From Algibacter mikhailovii (lineage in GTDB: Bacteria > Bacteroidota > Bacteroidia > Flavobacteriales > Flavobacteriaceae), in NCBI RefSeq assembly GCF_014651495.1, contig NZ_BMWZ01000010.1, forward strand, positions 1 to 64,000: a DNA stretch of 64,000 nt, given 5' to 3'. Of the stretch, positions 17,051 to 25,658 are shown one piece after another. The position numbers were made by a program, and so were the translations under genes. Under the pieces are notes generated by a model. The model ran no database searches, was not told the origin of the DNA, and saw nothing but the letters and a program-made list of their open reading frames with translations. Within the stretch, counting starts at the first letter, position 1; each line of letters begins with the position of its first letter.

Positions 17051-17772
17051 TGATTTATAATGAAGTCATAGCTTGTCTTTATGATTTGAGAGATGCGGAT
17101 AAAGTAGCTCTGAAAGCGAAAAAATTTGGCGTAGTCGGAAATAATGCTTTGGGTATTTATCATAAAGAACTAAAAATGATCGCCAAAGACACCGGGTTTG
17201 ACAAGGAACTTGCCATTCAACTCTTTGACAGTGGCATTTATGAAGGACGTTTGCTTTGTAGTAAAATGATAAAACCAGAAGATGTGACAGAAGCCTTAAT
17301 GGAAAAGTGGGTAAAGACATTCGAAAACTGGGAGATTTGCGATAGCTTTTCTATGGGACTTTTCTCCAAAAGTGAATTTGCACTTGTCAAAATATTTGAA
17401 TGGACTAAAAGAAAACCTGAATTTGAAAAGAGAGCAGGTTTTACAATTATGGCTTCCTACAGCATGGCAGACAAAAACTCAGGTAATGACTTATTTGAAC
17501 AGTTTTTCCCTATAATCACGCGAGAAGCTAATGACGACAGATTATATGTAAAAAAAGCTGTAAACTGGGCTTTGAGAAATATTGGAAAACGCAATATTGA
17601 CCTGAATAAAAAAGCGATAGAAGTTGCACAGGACCTATTGGAATTTCAAAGTTCATCGGCCAAATGGATCGCAAAAAATGCGCTCAATGAACTGCAAAAA
17701 GAGCATGTAAGAATGTCTGATTACCCGAGAGCGATATATAGAAACCCTTTGGCTAACACCGGGCATAGGTAA
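17050..17772 (+). CDS. DNA alkylation repair enzyme-like HEAT-repeat protein
   Basis: A 240-residue all-helical protein of the AlkD type. AKKFGVVGNNALGIYHKELKMIAKDTGFDKELAIQLFDSGIYEGRLLCSKM covers the first two HEAT-like pairs. It continues with KWVKTFENWEICDSF, then KKAVNWALRNIGKRNIDLNKKAI. The NWEICDSF segment resembles the region that in AlkD-type glycosylases faces DNA (the WD.cD motif). Start is GTG at 17050 within TAGTG, coupling it to the DUF1801-like gene. AlkD excises bulky alkylated bases; catalysis is not proven for this divergent member. Confidence 0.75.
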   Translation: MIYNEVIACLYDLRDADKVALKAKKFGVVGNNALGIYHKELKMIAKDTGFDKELAIQLFDSGIYEGRLLCSKMIKPEDVTEALMEKWVKTFENWEICDSFSMGLFSKSEFALVKIFEWTKRKPEFEKRAGFTIMASYSMADKNSGNDLFEQFFPIITREANDDRLYVKKAVNWALRNIGKRNIDLNKKAIEVAQDLLEFQSSSAKWIAKNALNELQKEHVRMSDYPRAIYRNPLANTGHR

Positions 17773-17915
17773 AGACTGTTTAAGTATTATAACAAGACCA
17801 TAGCCATGTATTAAAGTTCATCACAAAACCAATAGGTTCTTGAACAGAAATCTATGACTACGCATATAAAAACCATTGTCAATCCTAAAATAGGCATTGT
17901 CATAAAATTAATATC

Positions 17916-18788
17916 ATGAGAAAACTAGTTCTAGTAGGTATTGCTATTTCCACTTTTATAGGATGCAATAATCCTAAAAATAGCGCCAAACAAGACGATT
18001 TTAATAGGACAATAGCACTTGAGGGTCAAGACAACTTTCGAGATCCGGGCAACTATAAAACCAGTGAGGGGAAAACAGTACAGCAAAGAAAAATATATCG
18101 ATCAGGAACGTTATCTCAAATATCCGAAGAAGATAAAGCGATCATTCAACAATTGGGAATTAAAACAGTAATAAATTTTCTAACGCAAGAGGAAATATCA
18201 AAACGTGGAGCAGATAACCTACCTGATAATATAAAGTCGGTGTATTTACCTATTTCAGGTGATAATGACGAAGCGGCAATAGTCCTACAAGCAAGACAAA
18301 CCGGAGATTTTTCTAAAGTACCTATTGAATTGAATTATAATATTCATAAACTATTACCCGAGGTTGGGAAAGACTCTTATTATGGATTGTTTCAACTGCT
18401 TACAGATGCATCCAATTATCCCGTTCTATTCCATTGTTCACATGGCGTGCACAGAACAGGTACAGCCTCGGCTTTATTACTTAGCGCATTGGATGTGCCA
18501 TGGCCAACTATTGAATCTGATTATTTATTGTCAAACGAATGCAGACAACATGAAAGTCAAATGCGTATAAATCAACTTGATTCTGTAGCAAGATACAATC
18601 TGGATATTATAGATTTTAAGGAAAACAGAAAAAACATTGAAGCTTTTTACATATTACAGCCTGAATATATTTTAGGAACGAAAAAGCATATTGAAGAAAC
18701 ATATGGTTCTTTTGCTAAATATTTTGAACACCTGGGAATATCAGAGCAAGATATACTAGCGATACAGCTAAATTTAATTCAAAAGTAA
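17916..18788 (+). CDS. tyrosine-phosphatase-like lipoprotein
   Basis: A 290-residue protein with lipobox FIGC (Cys17). It belongs to the Y_phosphatase3 (SIW14/LMW-like) group: the opening DNFRDPGNYKTSEGKTVQQRKIYRSGTLSQ matches the family's start. The P-loop HCSHGVHRTG (173-182) carries nucleophile Cys174 and Arg180 in CX5R. The family's usual GKDRTG is GVHRTG here, so Lys and Asp are replaced, which may change activity or substrate. It is expected to be membrane-anchored in the periplasm. It stands alone, 140 bp after the previous gene. Confidence 0.8.
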   Translation: MRKLVLVGIAISTFIGCNNPKNSAKQDDFNRTIALEGQDNFRDPGNYKTSEGKTVQQRKIYRSGTLSQISEEDKAIIQQLGIKTVINFLTQEEISKRGADNLPDNIKSVYLPISGDNDEAAIVLQARQTGDFSKVPIELNYNIHKLLPEVGKDSYYGLFQLLTDASNYPVLFHCSHGVHRTGTASALLLSALDVPWPTIESDYLLSNECRQHESQMRINQLDSVARYNLDIIDFKENRKNIEAFYILQPEYILGTKKHIEETYGSFAKYFEHLGISEQDILAIQLNLIQK

Positions 18789-18833
18789 AAACCTAGGGCA
18801 ACACAGTAAAGTGTAATTTGTAAATTGAAAACG

Positions 18834-19082
18834 ATGAAACCTATTAGAGTCATTTTATTTCTGTTAATTACTCTAAATCTTTATTTCGCTCCACATAACA
18901 AACCGGTACCTGATTTGGCACATGTTCATAATGGCAAGCTGGAAGCCCTTATTTTAGATGTTTGGTTTACACATTTTCATAAATCTACCAAAAAGTATAC
19001 GACATTTGAAAATGCGTATAAGAAAACAAGACCTCTACTCCCCGACCTTTGCGATATATTTTTTAAACTTAAAAACAGGTAA
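18834..19082 (+). CDS. small protein with signal-anchor, function unknown
   Basis: About 82 residues from the ATG at 18834 (a TTG at 18825 is also in frame). It opens with a hydrophobic segment (IRVILFLLITLNLYFA), then a His- and Lys-rich region (PDLAHVHNGKLEALILDVWFTHFHKSTKKYTTFENAY). It ends 2 bp before the SDR gene, so the two are probably co-transcribed. I do not recognise a family. It could be the remains of a larger protein. Confidence 0.4.
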   Translation: MKPIRVILFLLITLNLYFAPHNKPVPDLAHVHNGKLEALILDVWFTHFHKSTKKYTTFENAYKKTRPLLPDLCDIFFKLKNR

Positions 19083-19084
19083 CA

Positions 19085-20035
19085 ATGAATTCAAATCAAT
19101 TTGGCAAAAGAGGTTGGACACCCGATAGAATAGAACCTTTGAATGGAAAAATATTTGTTGTAACAGGTACCACAAGCGGAACAGGTTTTGAAGCAACAAA
19201 AATATTGCTATCCAAAGGGGCCAAAGTGGTCATGCTTAATAGAAACAAAAAAAAAGCTGAACACACCATTCATATTTTAAAACAAGAGCTTGGTAACCAA
19301 ATCGAGGTATTAGCTATAAACATGGATTTAGCCGACCAAGTTTCTGTAAAAAAAGCGGCTGAAGACGTATTAAAAGTTGTTCCTAAAATTGATGCCTTAA
19401 TCTGCAATGCTGCCATAGCGCAAGTCCCTCAACAAAAGCTCACAGTAGATGGTTGGGAAAGTCAAATGGGAACCAATTATTATGGCAATTGGACATTACA
19501 AGCATTATTGTACCCACTGATAGAAAAATCAAAAGGACGTATTGTAACCGTCGGAAGTTTAGGATATGATATGGGTATTAAAACTATAAAATTTGATGAC
19601 TTGAATTGGGATAAAGATTACAGCCCTAATGACGCCTACAGTCAAAGTAAACTTGCCCAGATAATGTCGATATACGAATTGCAAAATAGACTAAAAAAAG
19701 CAGGAAAAAATAATGTTAAGGCGTACGCCTGTCATCCTGGCTCTTCAAGAACCAACTTGATAAATACCAGTGGTAGTTTTATGATGAAATTCATCTTTAA
19801 CTTGATGAAATTATCCCCATTGACACAATCAGCTGAGAAAGGTGCTTATCCGCAATTAATGTGTGCCACAGAACCAGATTTAGACCAAAGTGGATTTTAT
19901 GGTCCCACAGGAAGAAGCAATTGGGTAGGTCCTGTAGGTGCACATGAAATAAAACCACATGCTAAAAATAAAACAACAGCTAAAAGGCTATGGGAGCTAT
20001 CAGAAAAAGAAACCGGTGTAACATGGAATTTTTAA
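19085..20035 (+). CDS. short-chain dehydrogenase/reductase (SDR)
   Basis: A 316-residue NAD(P)-dependent oxidoreductase of the extended retinol-dehydrogenase-like SDR type. The dinucleotide-binding TGTTSGTGF spans 27-35. NAA is at 108-110. The catalytic triad fits Ser158 (TVGSL), Tyr185 and Lys189 (YSQSK). The C-terminal part carries QLMCATEPDLDQSGFYGP. It is the first enzyme in a same-strand cluster with an AraC regulator 9 bp downstream and a membrane protein 4 bp after that. The substrate is unknown. Confidence 0.88.
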   Translation: MNSNQFGKRGWTPDRIEPLNGKIFVVTGTTSGTGFEATKILLSKGAKVVMLNRNKKKAEHTIHILKQELGNQIEVLAINMDLADQVSVKKAAEDVLKVVPKIDALICNAAIAQVPQQKLTVDGWESQMGTNYYGNWTLQALLYPLIEKSKGRIVTVGSLGYDMGIKTIKFDDLNWDKDYSPNDAYSQSKLAQIMSIYELQNRLKKAGKNNVKAYACHPGSSRTNLINTSGSFMMKFIFNLMKLSPLTQSAEKGAYPQLMCATEPDLDQSGFYGPTGRSNWVGPVGAHEIKPHAKNKTTAKRLWELSEKETGVTWNF

Positions 20036-20044
20036 ATTTGTAGT

Positions 20045-20956
20045 ATGCAACATTTTAAAACACTTTCATCCTATTTAGATTATTTAAAATTGCCTAGACC
20101 AGAGCATCCCATGCTGAGCGTGTTCAATTCAAAAGGTGATGGCTACCTACCTTGCCCACGAGAAAGTTCACCTCCAATTACCAATGATTGCTATACTATT
20201 AGTTTTAAAAAGTATGTAAAGGGAGATTTAAATTACGGACGAACCACATACGATTTTACTAATGGCGCTTTGATATTCATATCACCAAGACAAGTATTAC
20301 AATGGGATAATAGTGTGGTTTTTGAGCAAAAAGGGTTTTCTATAAACTTTCACGAAGATTTTTTAAAAGGGACGGATTTGGGTTTGCAAATAAAAAAATA
20401 TGGTTTCTTTTCTTATTCGGTAAATGAGGCCTTACATCTTTCGCCAAAAGAAGAAAAGCAGATAGAATCTATTGTTGAAAATATTGAAATAGAGTATCAA
20501 AACAACCAAGATGTCTTTAGTAAAGACATTATCATTTCTCAATTGGACACGTTACTAAAATATGCACATCGTTTTTATGACCGACAGTTTCTAAACAGAA
20601 AGGACCTATCTAATGATTTACTAGAGCAATTTAATAAGCAGGTATACCAATATTTTGAATCAGGACAATTGCAAGAAAAAGGTATGCCAAACATAGCACA
20701 GATAGCCAATGAAATGGGAGTTTCACAGCGTTACTTGAGTGATACCCTAAAAAAAGAAACAGGTAAAACCACCACCGAACATTTGCATTTACAGCTCATA
20801 GAAGAAGCAAAGCATATTTTATTACAACCAAATAAGAGTATTTCTGAAGTGGCTTATGAATTAGGATTCGAATATCCGCAGTATTTTTCAAGATTATTCA
20901 AAAAGAAACAAGGCATAAGTCCAACGGAGTACAGAGCGCTATATAAAATGAATTAA
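20045..20956 (+). CDS. AraC-family transcriptional regulator
   Basis: A 303-residue regulator. The N-terminal cupin-like effector domain (about 1-190; GALIFISPRQVLQWD in its middle) is followed by a C-terminal double helix-turn-helix (about 205-300). The HTH holds IANEMGVSQRYLSDTLKKETGKTTTEHL and SEVAYELGFEYPQYFSRLFKKKQGISPTEYR. It lies 9 bp after the SDR gene and 4 bp before a membrane-protein gene, so it probably regulates this cluster, including itself. Confidence 0.9.
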   Translation: MQHFKTLSSYLDYLKLPRPEHPMLSVFNSKGDGYLPCPRESSPPITNDCYTISFKKYVKGDLNYGRTTYDFTNGALIFISPRQVLQWDNSVVFEQKGFSINFHEDFLKGTDLGLQIKKYGFFSYSVNEALHLSPKEEKQIESIVENIEIEYQNNQDVFSKDIIISQLDTLLKYAHRFYDRQFLNRKDLSNDLLEQFNKQVYQYFESGQLQEKGMPNIAQIANEMGVSQRYLSDTLKKETGKTTTEHLHLQLIEEAKHILLQPNKSISEVAYELGFEYPQYFSRLFKKKQGISPTEYRALYKMN

Positions 20957-20960
20957 AACT

Positions 20961-21473
20961 ATGGAAATTTTAAAGACAGCAACAGATTGGGCCAAAGCCG
21001 AACTTTTTTCAACCCCATTTTTCATGCTCTTCGGACTCGTATTTATGGCTGCTAGTTTTGGGTTTTGGCAGTTAGGCAAAACGGAAATGGCAAGAGCATA
21101 CATAATTCCAACCTTGGTAGCAGGTCTTTTACTTGTAACTATTGGACTTGGATTATTTTTCACTAATAAGTCAAGAATAACACAATTTGAAACGGCTTAC
21201 AATACCGATGCCTATGCATTCGTTGAATCAGAAATCACTCGTGCCGAAGCCACGCTCAAAGAATATAAAACCATCGTTTTTAAAGTTATTCCTGTTATAA
21301 TCATTGTAGCCGCTTTGTTAATTGTTTTTATTAATACACCAACTTGGCGTGCAATCAGTATTACAACGATTGCTATGATGATTGTGATTTTATTAATAGA
21401 TGGCACGGCCCATGCCAGAATGGCCCCCTACTATAATGAATTAAAAGCGGTGAATATTAAAAATAAAAACTAA
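20961..21473 (+). CDS. hypothetical membrane protein in the SDR-AraC cluster
   Basis: A 170-residue protein with about four hydrophobic segments (20-38, 45-66, 102-123, 129-146) and a central charged helix (SEITRAEATLKEYK). Start ATG at 20961, 4 bp after the AraC gene. No recognised domain. It is probably translated from the same message as the SDR and AraC genes. Confidence 0.65.
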   Translation: MEILKTATDWAKAELFSTPFFMLFGLVFMAASFGFWQLGKTEMARAYIIPTLVAGLLLVTIGLGLFFTNKSRITQFETAYNTDAYAFVESEITRAEATLKEYKTIVFKVIPVIIIVAALLIVFINTPTWRAISITTIAMMIVILLIDGTAHARMAPYYNELKAVNIKNKN

Positions 21474-21588
21474 TGAGGCAACAAGTTATAAAAGCTATGT
21501 AATGTAAAACATGATCTGTGAATAGAACCCAGCAGTTATCATGTGGTATTCAGCAGCGCACTAAATTAGAAATGCTTAACATGGAAAA

Positions 21589-22254
21589 CTAAACCAACCC
21601 AAACGCCTTAGCCTTATTACTCAACTCCATTAAGTTTTTAACTTCTAATTTTTTCATAAGGTTAAAACGATGCACTTCGGCTGTTCGTTTACTAATTTTA
21701 AGTTCTTCTGCGATATCCTTATTATTCTTGAGTTGTAATACCAAGTTAAGTATTTGCTTTTCTCGCTTGGTTAATTTAAACGGATCCTCCTTAGTTTCCA
21801 ATATGGGCTTAGAAGTCTTCTTTATATTACCATTCACAAAATTATTCATAATTATAGCAGATACATCACCCGTAAAGTACTTGCCACCAGAAGCCACTTT
21901 GGTAACTGCTTTTAGGAATTCCTCTTTACTTGCTCCTTTTAATAAATAACCATCTGCACCAGCTTGAATGGCTTGTAACACATATTCCTCTGAATCATGC
22001 ATGGACAAAACCAATGTTTTTACTTCAATTCCTGATTTTGTAATTGCTCTAACCGCCTCAATCCCATTCATTTCAGGCATCCTAATATCAATAATTAATA
22101 CATGTGGTTTATTTCGTGCTATGACCTCTAGAGCTTCTTTCCCATTTGAGGCCTCATCAATAACTAGGATTCCCGACTGGTCTTCCAATAAAGCCTTAAT
22201 ACCATCTCGTACTAAAACATGATCATCAGCAAGTACAACGTTTATTATATCCAT
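21589..22254 (-). CDS. NarL/FixJ-family response regulator
   Basis: A 221-residue regulator. The receiver has Asp10/Asp11 (VLADDHVL), phosphoacceptor Asp56 in LIIDIRMP, Ser in VLSMHDSEEYV and Lys in YLLKGASKEEF. A LuxR-type helix-turn-helix spans about 155-215 (LTKREKQILNLVLQLKNNKDIAEELKISKRTAEVHRFNLMKKLEV). It is the likely partner of the sensor at 22626-24461, which precedes it on the same strand with a 371-bp gap holding its own promoter. Confidence 0.92.
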   Translation of the reverse strand: MDIINVVLADDHVLVRDGIKALLEDQSGILVIDEASNGKEALEVIARNKPHVLIIDIRMPEMNGIEAVRAITKSGIEVKTLVLSMHDSEEYVLQAIQAGADGYLLKGASKEEFLKAVTKVASGGKYFTGDVSAIIMNNFVNGNIKKTSKPILETKEDPFKLTKREKQILNLVLQLKNNKDIAEELKISKRTAEVHRFNLMKKLEVKNLMELSNKAKAFGLV

Positions 22255-22625
22255 AAATATCTAATTACAAGTACAAAAGTAATAAAATTAAGTAATACTA
22301 CGTATTTTTTATATGCAGGGCAGTCGTTTGAATCTCAATATTCATCTTTTCATCAACTTGTACAACAAAATTATTATTAGCCACTGACTTTATTGCCTTG
22401 AGAATTCTATTAATTTAGACCTTAACAACCTAAATGCCTCCCTATTTAACAGAATATAAGGTTCACTAACAATATCTTACAAACGCTGTTTGCTTTTTCA
22501 CTGCTTCAAGATGTACCATTGTTTAAAGAAAAAACTGCCGTTCAGCAAATTGACATCCATATGCTTAGAATTCCAGCTAGGTAATAGCCTATAAATTTCT
22601 CAAAAGCTGGTTTCTAATGACATGA
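22255..22625 (-). promoter_or_regulatory. promoter and candidate operator of the NarL-like gene; rest empty
   Basis: On the - strand, TACTTTTG (22281 to 22274) matches the Bacteroidetes -7 consensus TAnnTTTG and lies 20 bp before the start codon. No -33 TTTG is present. Instead the palindrome AATAC-TAC-GTATT (22294-22306) occupies that position, as expected for an activator-dependent promoter. I see nothing else in this 371-bp gap: no ORF of note and no terminator. Confidence 0.45.
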
Positions 22626-24461
22626 TTAGTTCTCCTTCCGTAATGAACTGGTTAAGGGTATATTCAATGTAACTCGAGTCCCTCTACCCTTGCTTGATGT
22701 TAAAAACAAACGTCCGTCTATATATTTAATACGCTCTTGCATAAATGTCATTCCCATTCCACCATCACCTGTTTTAACACGCTTTATAGTCTTAGGGTCA
22801 AACCCTTTTCCATTATCATCAATCACCAAACTCAAAATGTTTTGACTATGAGATAGTGAAACCAAAATATGCGTAGATTCGGCATACTTAATGGCATTAT
22901 TTATAGCCTCCTGTGTGATGCGATAAATATTGATTTCTGCCAATGAATCTAGGCGTTGCGTGAAATCTGTCTTATTAAAAAACACAATTTCCTTCCCGGT
23001 TAAACGCGCCAGTTCCTGAGTTAGTTTTGTAATAGCAGGGACAATACCATGGTCTGTTAACTCCGGGGGGGTTAGATTAAAGGTAGCCGTCCTAACGCCT
23101 TTTATAATGTTAGAGGTTAACTCTTTTAAATGTTCAATTTTAGCGGTAGCCTTTTTAATGTCTGTAGCATCAATACTCTCTAAATTATACTTTAATCCTG
23201 TAAGCATTTGACCAATACCGTCATGAACATCTTTAGCAATACGGTTCTGTTCCTTCTCTTGATTTTCAATAATTTTACTAGAAATGACTTTTTGCTGACT
23301 CATCTTTTCCTCAAAACTTTTATTGGTCAGTCTATCAATTTCTATTTGAGCAATTTTGCGCTCAGTAATTTCTGAGGCAATAATTAACAGTTCGGATTTA
23401 TCATCATTGGGACTATAAGGTATAATGGCCATTTCCAACCATACAGATTCATCTTCCTTTGTGCTCGCTTTTACTTCACCTTGCCAGCCCGTCTTTTTAT
23501 TTTTGTTTATTAAATCTTCAATAACCGCACGTTCATTTTCTTCAAAAGACAAGATCTCCCAAAAAAGGGCATTCATATTAAATTTAGAAAACTTAAATAA
23601 GCGGCTAAACTTATTTCCCATATGAATCACACTGCCATTTGGTAAAATGCGAGCAAACAAAAGCGTATCATCCATAGCACGGCTTAAGGCACGCAGCTCT
23701 TTCATAGATTTTTCTTTTGCTGCACTAAGTTCATCGGCATCAAAAGCCATTTTTTTGGCTCGCTTTTCCGCTCTGAGCAAATCAGCTAAAATGGATTTAA
23801 CCGACTTTGCCGCTGGCCAAAAAATAAACAAAAATTCGCCAAGCAATATGAACAACGTAAGTAAAGTAAGCCATAACTCTAACTTGCGTAACCAATCTAC
23901 TTTTTCATCTGCTTCTAAATCATACTGATTTACAATAGCATCCATCATGTTTAAAAAATCACCTTCATGAGCCTTTACCTGCTCTATTTCTGAAGTATAA
24001 ATTTTAAGGGCAGCATTGGGATTAGTTTCTATCTTATTAATTATGGTATTGGCAGCAACACTGATAGTGTCAAAAACGGGGTTTAAAAGATTAAACTTTT
24101 CAATGACTTCCTTACTGTTTTTTTTAGGCAAGCCTAAACTGTCATTTCCATTTTGAAGGGCTTCGTGCGAAACTGTCCATAACTGTAAGGTAGACTTTAT
24201 GTTGTCCTTAAGATCTATTTTTTTTGAAATCGCAGTTTCTGAAGATAACGAAACAATATCTTTAGTTAATTTCTGACTCAACATCCGCTGCCGCCCCGCA
24301 ATATTAATTACTGTAGAGTCACTTTCCTGACGTCTTAAATGTGTACGAATTAGAATCTGACTAATCACTACAGACAAGGCAATGGTACTCAGGGCAATAA
24401 TATATAAACGGCGTAATTTATCAAACGTACTTTGGTCTAATGAATTACTATGCTGCGACAT
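22626..24461 (-). CDS. NarX-like sensor histidine kinase (PilJ-type N-terminus, PAS, HisKA_3)
   Basis: A 611-residue kinase. Domains in order: TM1 (about 20-39); a periplasmic helical sensor with the GRQRMLSQKL motif (56-65), the PilJ/NarX-type signature near the nitrate-binding P-box; TM2 (about 196-215); a coiled linker; a PAS domain (about 262-370); HisKA_3 with KDVHDGIGQMLTGLKYNL (His413); and a C-terminal ATPase (DDNGKGFDP, GGMGMTFMQERI). The gene follows DUF4202 by 7 bp and lies downstream of nirD and nirB. It is therefore likely to sense nitrate or nitrite; the sensing role is inferred from the motif and context. Confidence 0.87.
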   Translation of the reverse strand: MSQHSNSLDQSTFDKLRRLYIIALSTIALSVVISQILIRTHLRRQESDSTVINIAGRQRMLSQKLTKDIVSLSSETAISKKIDLKDNIKSTLQLWTVSHEALQNGNDSLGLPKKNSKEVIEKFNLLNPVFDTISVAANTIINKIETNPNAALKIYTSEIEQVKAHEGDFLNMMDAIVNQYDLEADEKVDWLRKLELWLTLLTLFILLGEFLFIFWPAAKSVKSILADLLRAEKRAKKMAFDADELSAAKEKSMKELRALSRAMDDTLLFARILPNGSVIHMGNKFSRLFKFSKFNMNALFWEILSFEENERAVIEDLINKNKKTGWQGEVKASTKEDESVWLEMAIIPYSPNDDKSELLIIASEITERKIAQIEIDRLTNKSFEEKMSQQKVISSKIIENQEKEQNRIAKDVHDGIGQMLTGLKYNLESIDATDIKKATAKIEHLKELTSNIIKGVRTATFNLTPPELTDHGIVPAITKLTQELARLTGKEIVFFNKTDFTQRLDSLAEINIYRITQEAINNAIKYAESTHILVSLSHSQNILSLVIDDNGKGFDPKTIKRVKTGDGGMGMTFMQERIKYIDGRLFLTSSKGRGTRVTLNIPLTSSLRKEN

Positions 24462-24468
24462 ATCGGAC

Positions 24469-25053
24469 TTATGAAATAGCTTGTTTTACTAAGGCTAAGC
24501 TTTTTTCTGAAAAAGCAATTTGTAAAGCTGCCTCATGGCCCTTTTCAGACATCTTAACCCAAGTTTTCTTTAAAATATCAATGATCTTTTCATCGGAATG
24601 CTTTTCGGCAAACTCATCAAAATAATAATCCAAAAACACTAAACAGATGGTGTCTTCAAAGGTTTGGGATTCTTCGTTTTTCTTAATAAGTTTCTTAAGA
24701 ATAATAGCCTTTACCCGATCTGCAAACTGATCATCAAAGCCTACCTCTTTTAAAATGTCTACCGTTAAATTGGCATGCATTTTCTTTAAAGTTTCTCGCC
24801 ACTTTAAATAGCCCACACGATCCATTGGATATTCATCTCGAGCAATTTTCCAACGGCAAATATGCTGTGCTCTAGCTGCTATTTGCAAAGCTTTAGAAGC
24901 ATTTGGTTCAAACTGTAATAATTTACGAGTCATTCGTTGAGAGTACAGTAACTCTTTTGGGTAATCCATACCTGCTACTTGATAGGTATTTACATCTTCT
25001 GAATTAGCTTTATCAATCAAAGCTATGGCCGCTTCAAATCTGGTGGGTTTCAT
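24469..25053 (-). CDS. DUF4202 protein
   Basis: A 194-residue soluble helical protein. It opens RFEAAIALIDKANSEDVNTY, has the conserved LYSQRMTRKLLQFEPNASKALQIAARAQHICRW (35-67, two His/Cys) and then RDEYPMDRVGYLKWRETLKK. The His-rich pattern resembles a metal-dependent phosphohydrolase-like fold, but no reaction is known. DUF4202 genes are commonly found beside assimilatory nitrite reductase in Bacteroidetes, as here: nirD lies 200 bp upstream. The sensor kinase follows by 7 bp, suggesting a shared message. Confidence 0.85.
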   Translation of the reverse strand: MKPTRFEAAIALIDKANSEDVNTYQVAGMDYPKELLYSQRMTRKLLQFEPNASKALQIAARAQHICRWKIARDEYPMDRVGYLKWRETLKKMHANLTVDILKEVGFDDQFADRVKAIILKKLIKKNEESQTFEDTICLVFLDYYFDEFAEKHSDEKIIDILKKTWVKMSEKGHEAALQIAFSEKSLALVKQAIS

Positions 25054-25253
25054 ATATTCTTGTAAATTTAAACGCTAAAAAGCCAATATACAGAATTACT
25101 ACTTCAATTGTAATGCGATTTTTAGAATTTTAAAACTATGCGCTAAAATTTAGTCTCATTTTAAATTAATGCCCTGGTAAAGCTGACCATTGTTTTTTCC
25201 ATTACAAACGAACTTAACTTTTAATAACTGATAGTGCTCCATCAATAATCCAA

Positions 25254-25631
25254 CTATTCCTCAAAACCAATGTATACATAACCTGCTTCTACTTTTACAG
25301 GATATACGGCTATGGCATCTAAGTCAGAATTTAAGTTTTCTCCCGTCTCTAACGAGAATGTTTTTTTGTGTAAAGGACAGGCCACTTTTGGAATCCCTTT
25401 ATCATCACCTATCATACCTCTACTAAGCACCATTTCCATTTTATGCGGACAAAGATTTTGACAGGCATACCATTTACCTAATCTTTCAAAGTTAAAAACA
25501 GCGATTTGCTTTTCTTTATATTTTACACAAGCACCGCCATCTTTGGGAAAATCATTAACTGATGCTGCTTTAAACCAAACGTTAACGTTTTCAACTTCGG
25601 TAGCTTTATATTTATCTAGAATTGTTTCCAT
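25254..25631 (-). CDS. nirD: nitrite reductase small subunit, Rieske-type
   Basis: A 125-residue Rieske-fold protein. It carries both iron-sulfur ligand pairs: CPH (in CQNLCPHKM) and CPLH (in VACPLHKKTF), spaced as in a Rieske [2Fe-2S] centre. The well-known enterobacterial NirD lacks these ligands, so this form may carry a real cluster. It forms the NADH-dependent cytoplasmic nitrite reductase with NirB, whose gene ends 27 bp upstream on the same strand. The two are one operon. Confidence 0.92.
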   Translation of the reverse strand: METILDKYKATEVENVNVWFKAASVNDFPKDGGACVKYKEKQIAVFNFERLGKWYACQNLCPHKMEMVLSRGMIGDDKGIPKVACPLHKKTFSLETGENLNSDLDAIAVYPVKVEAGYVYIGFEE

Positions 25632-25658
25632 ATTGATTTTAAATTTTAGTACTGTTAA

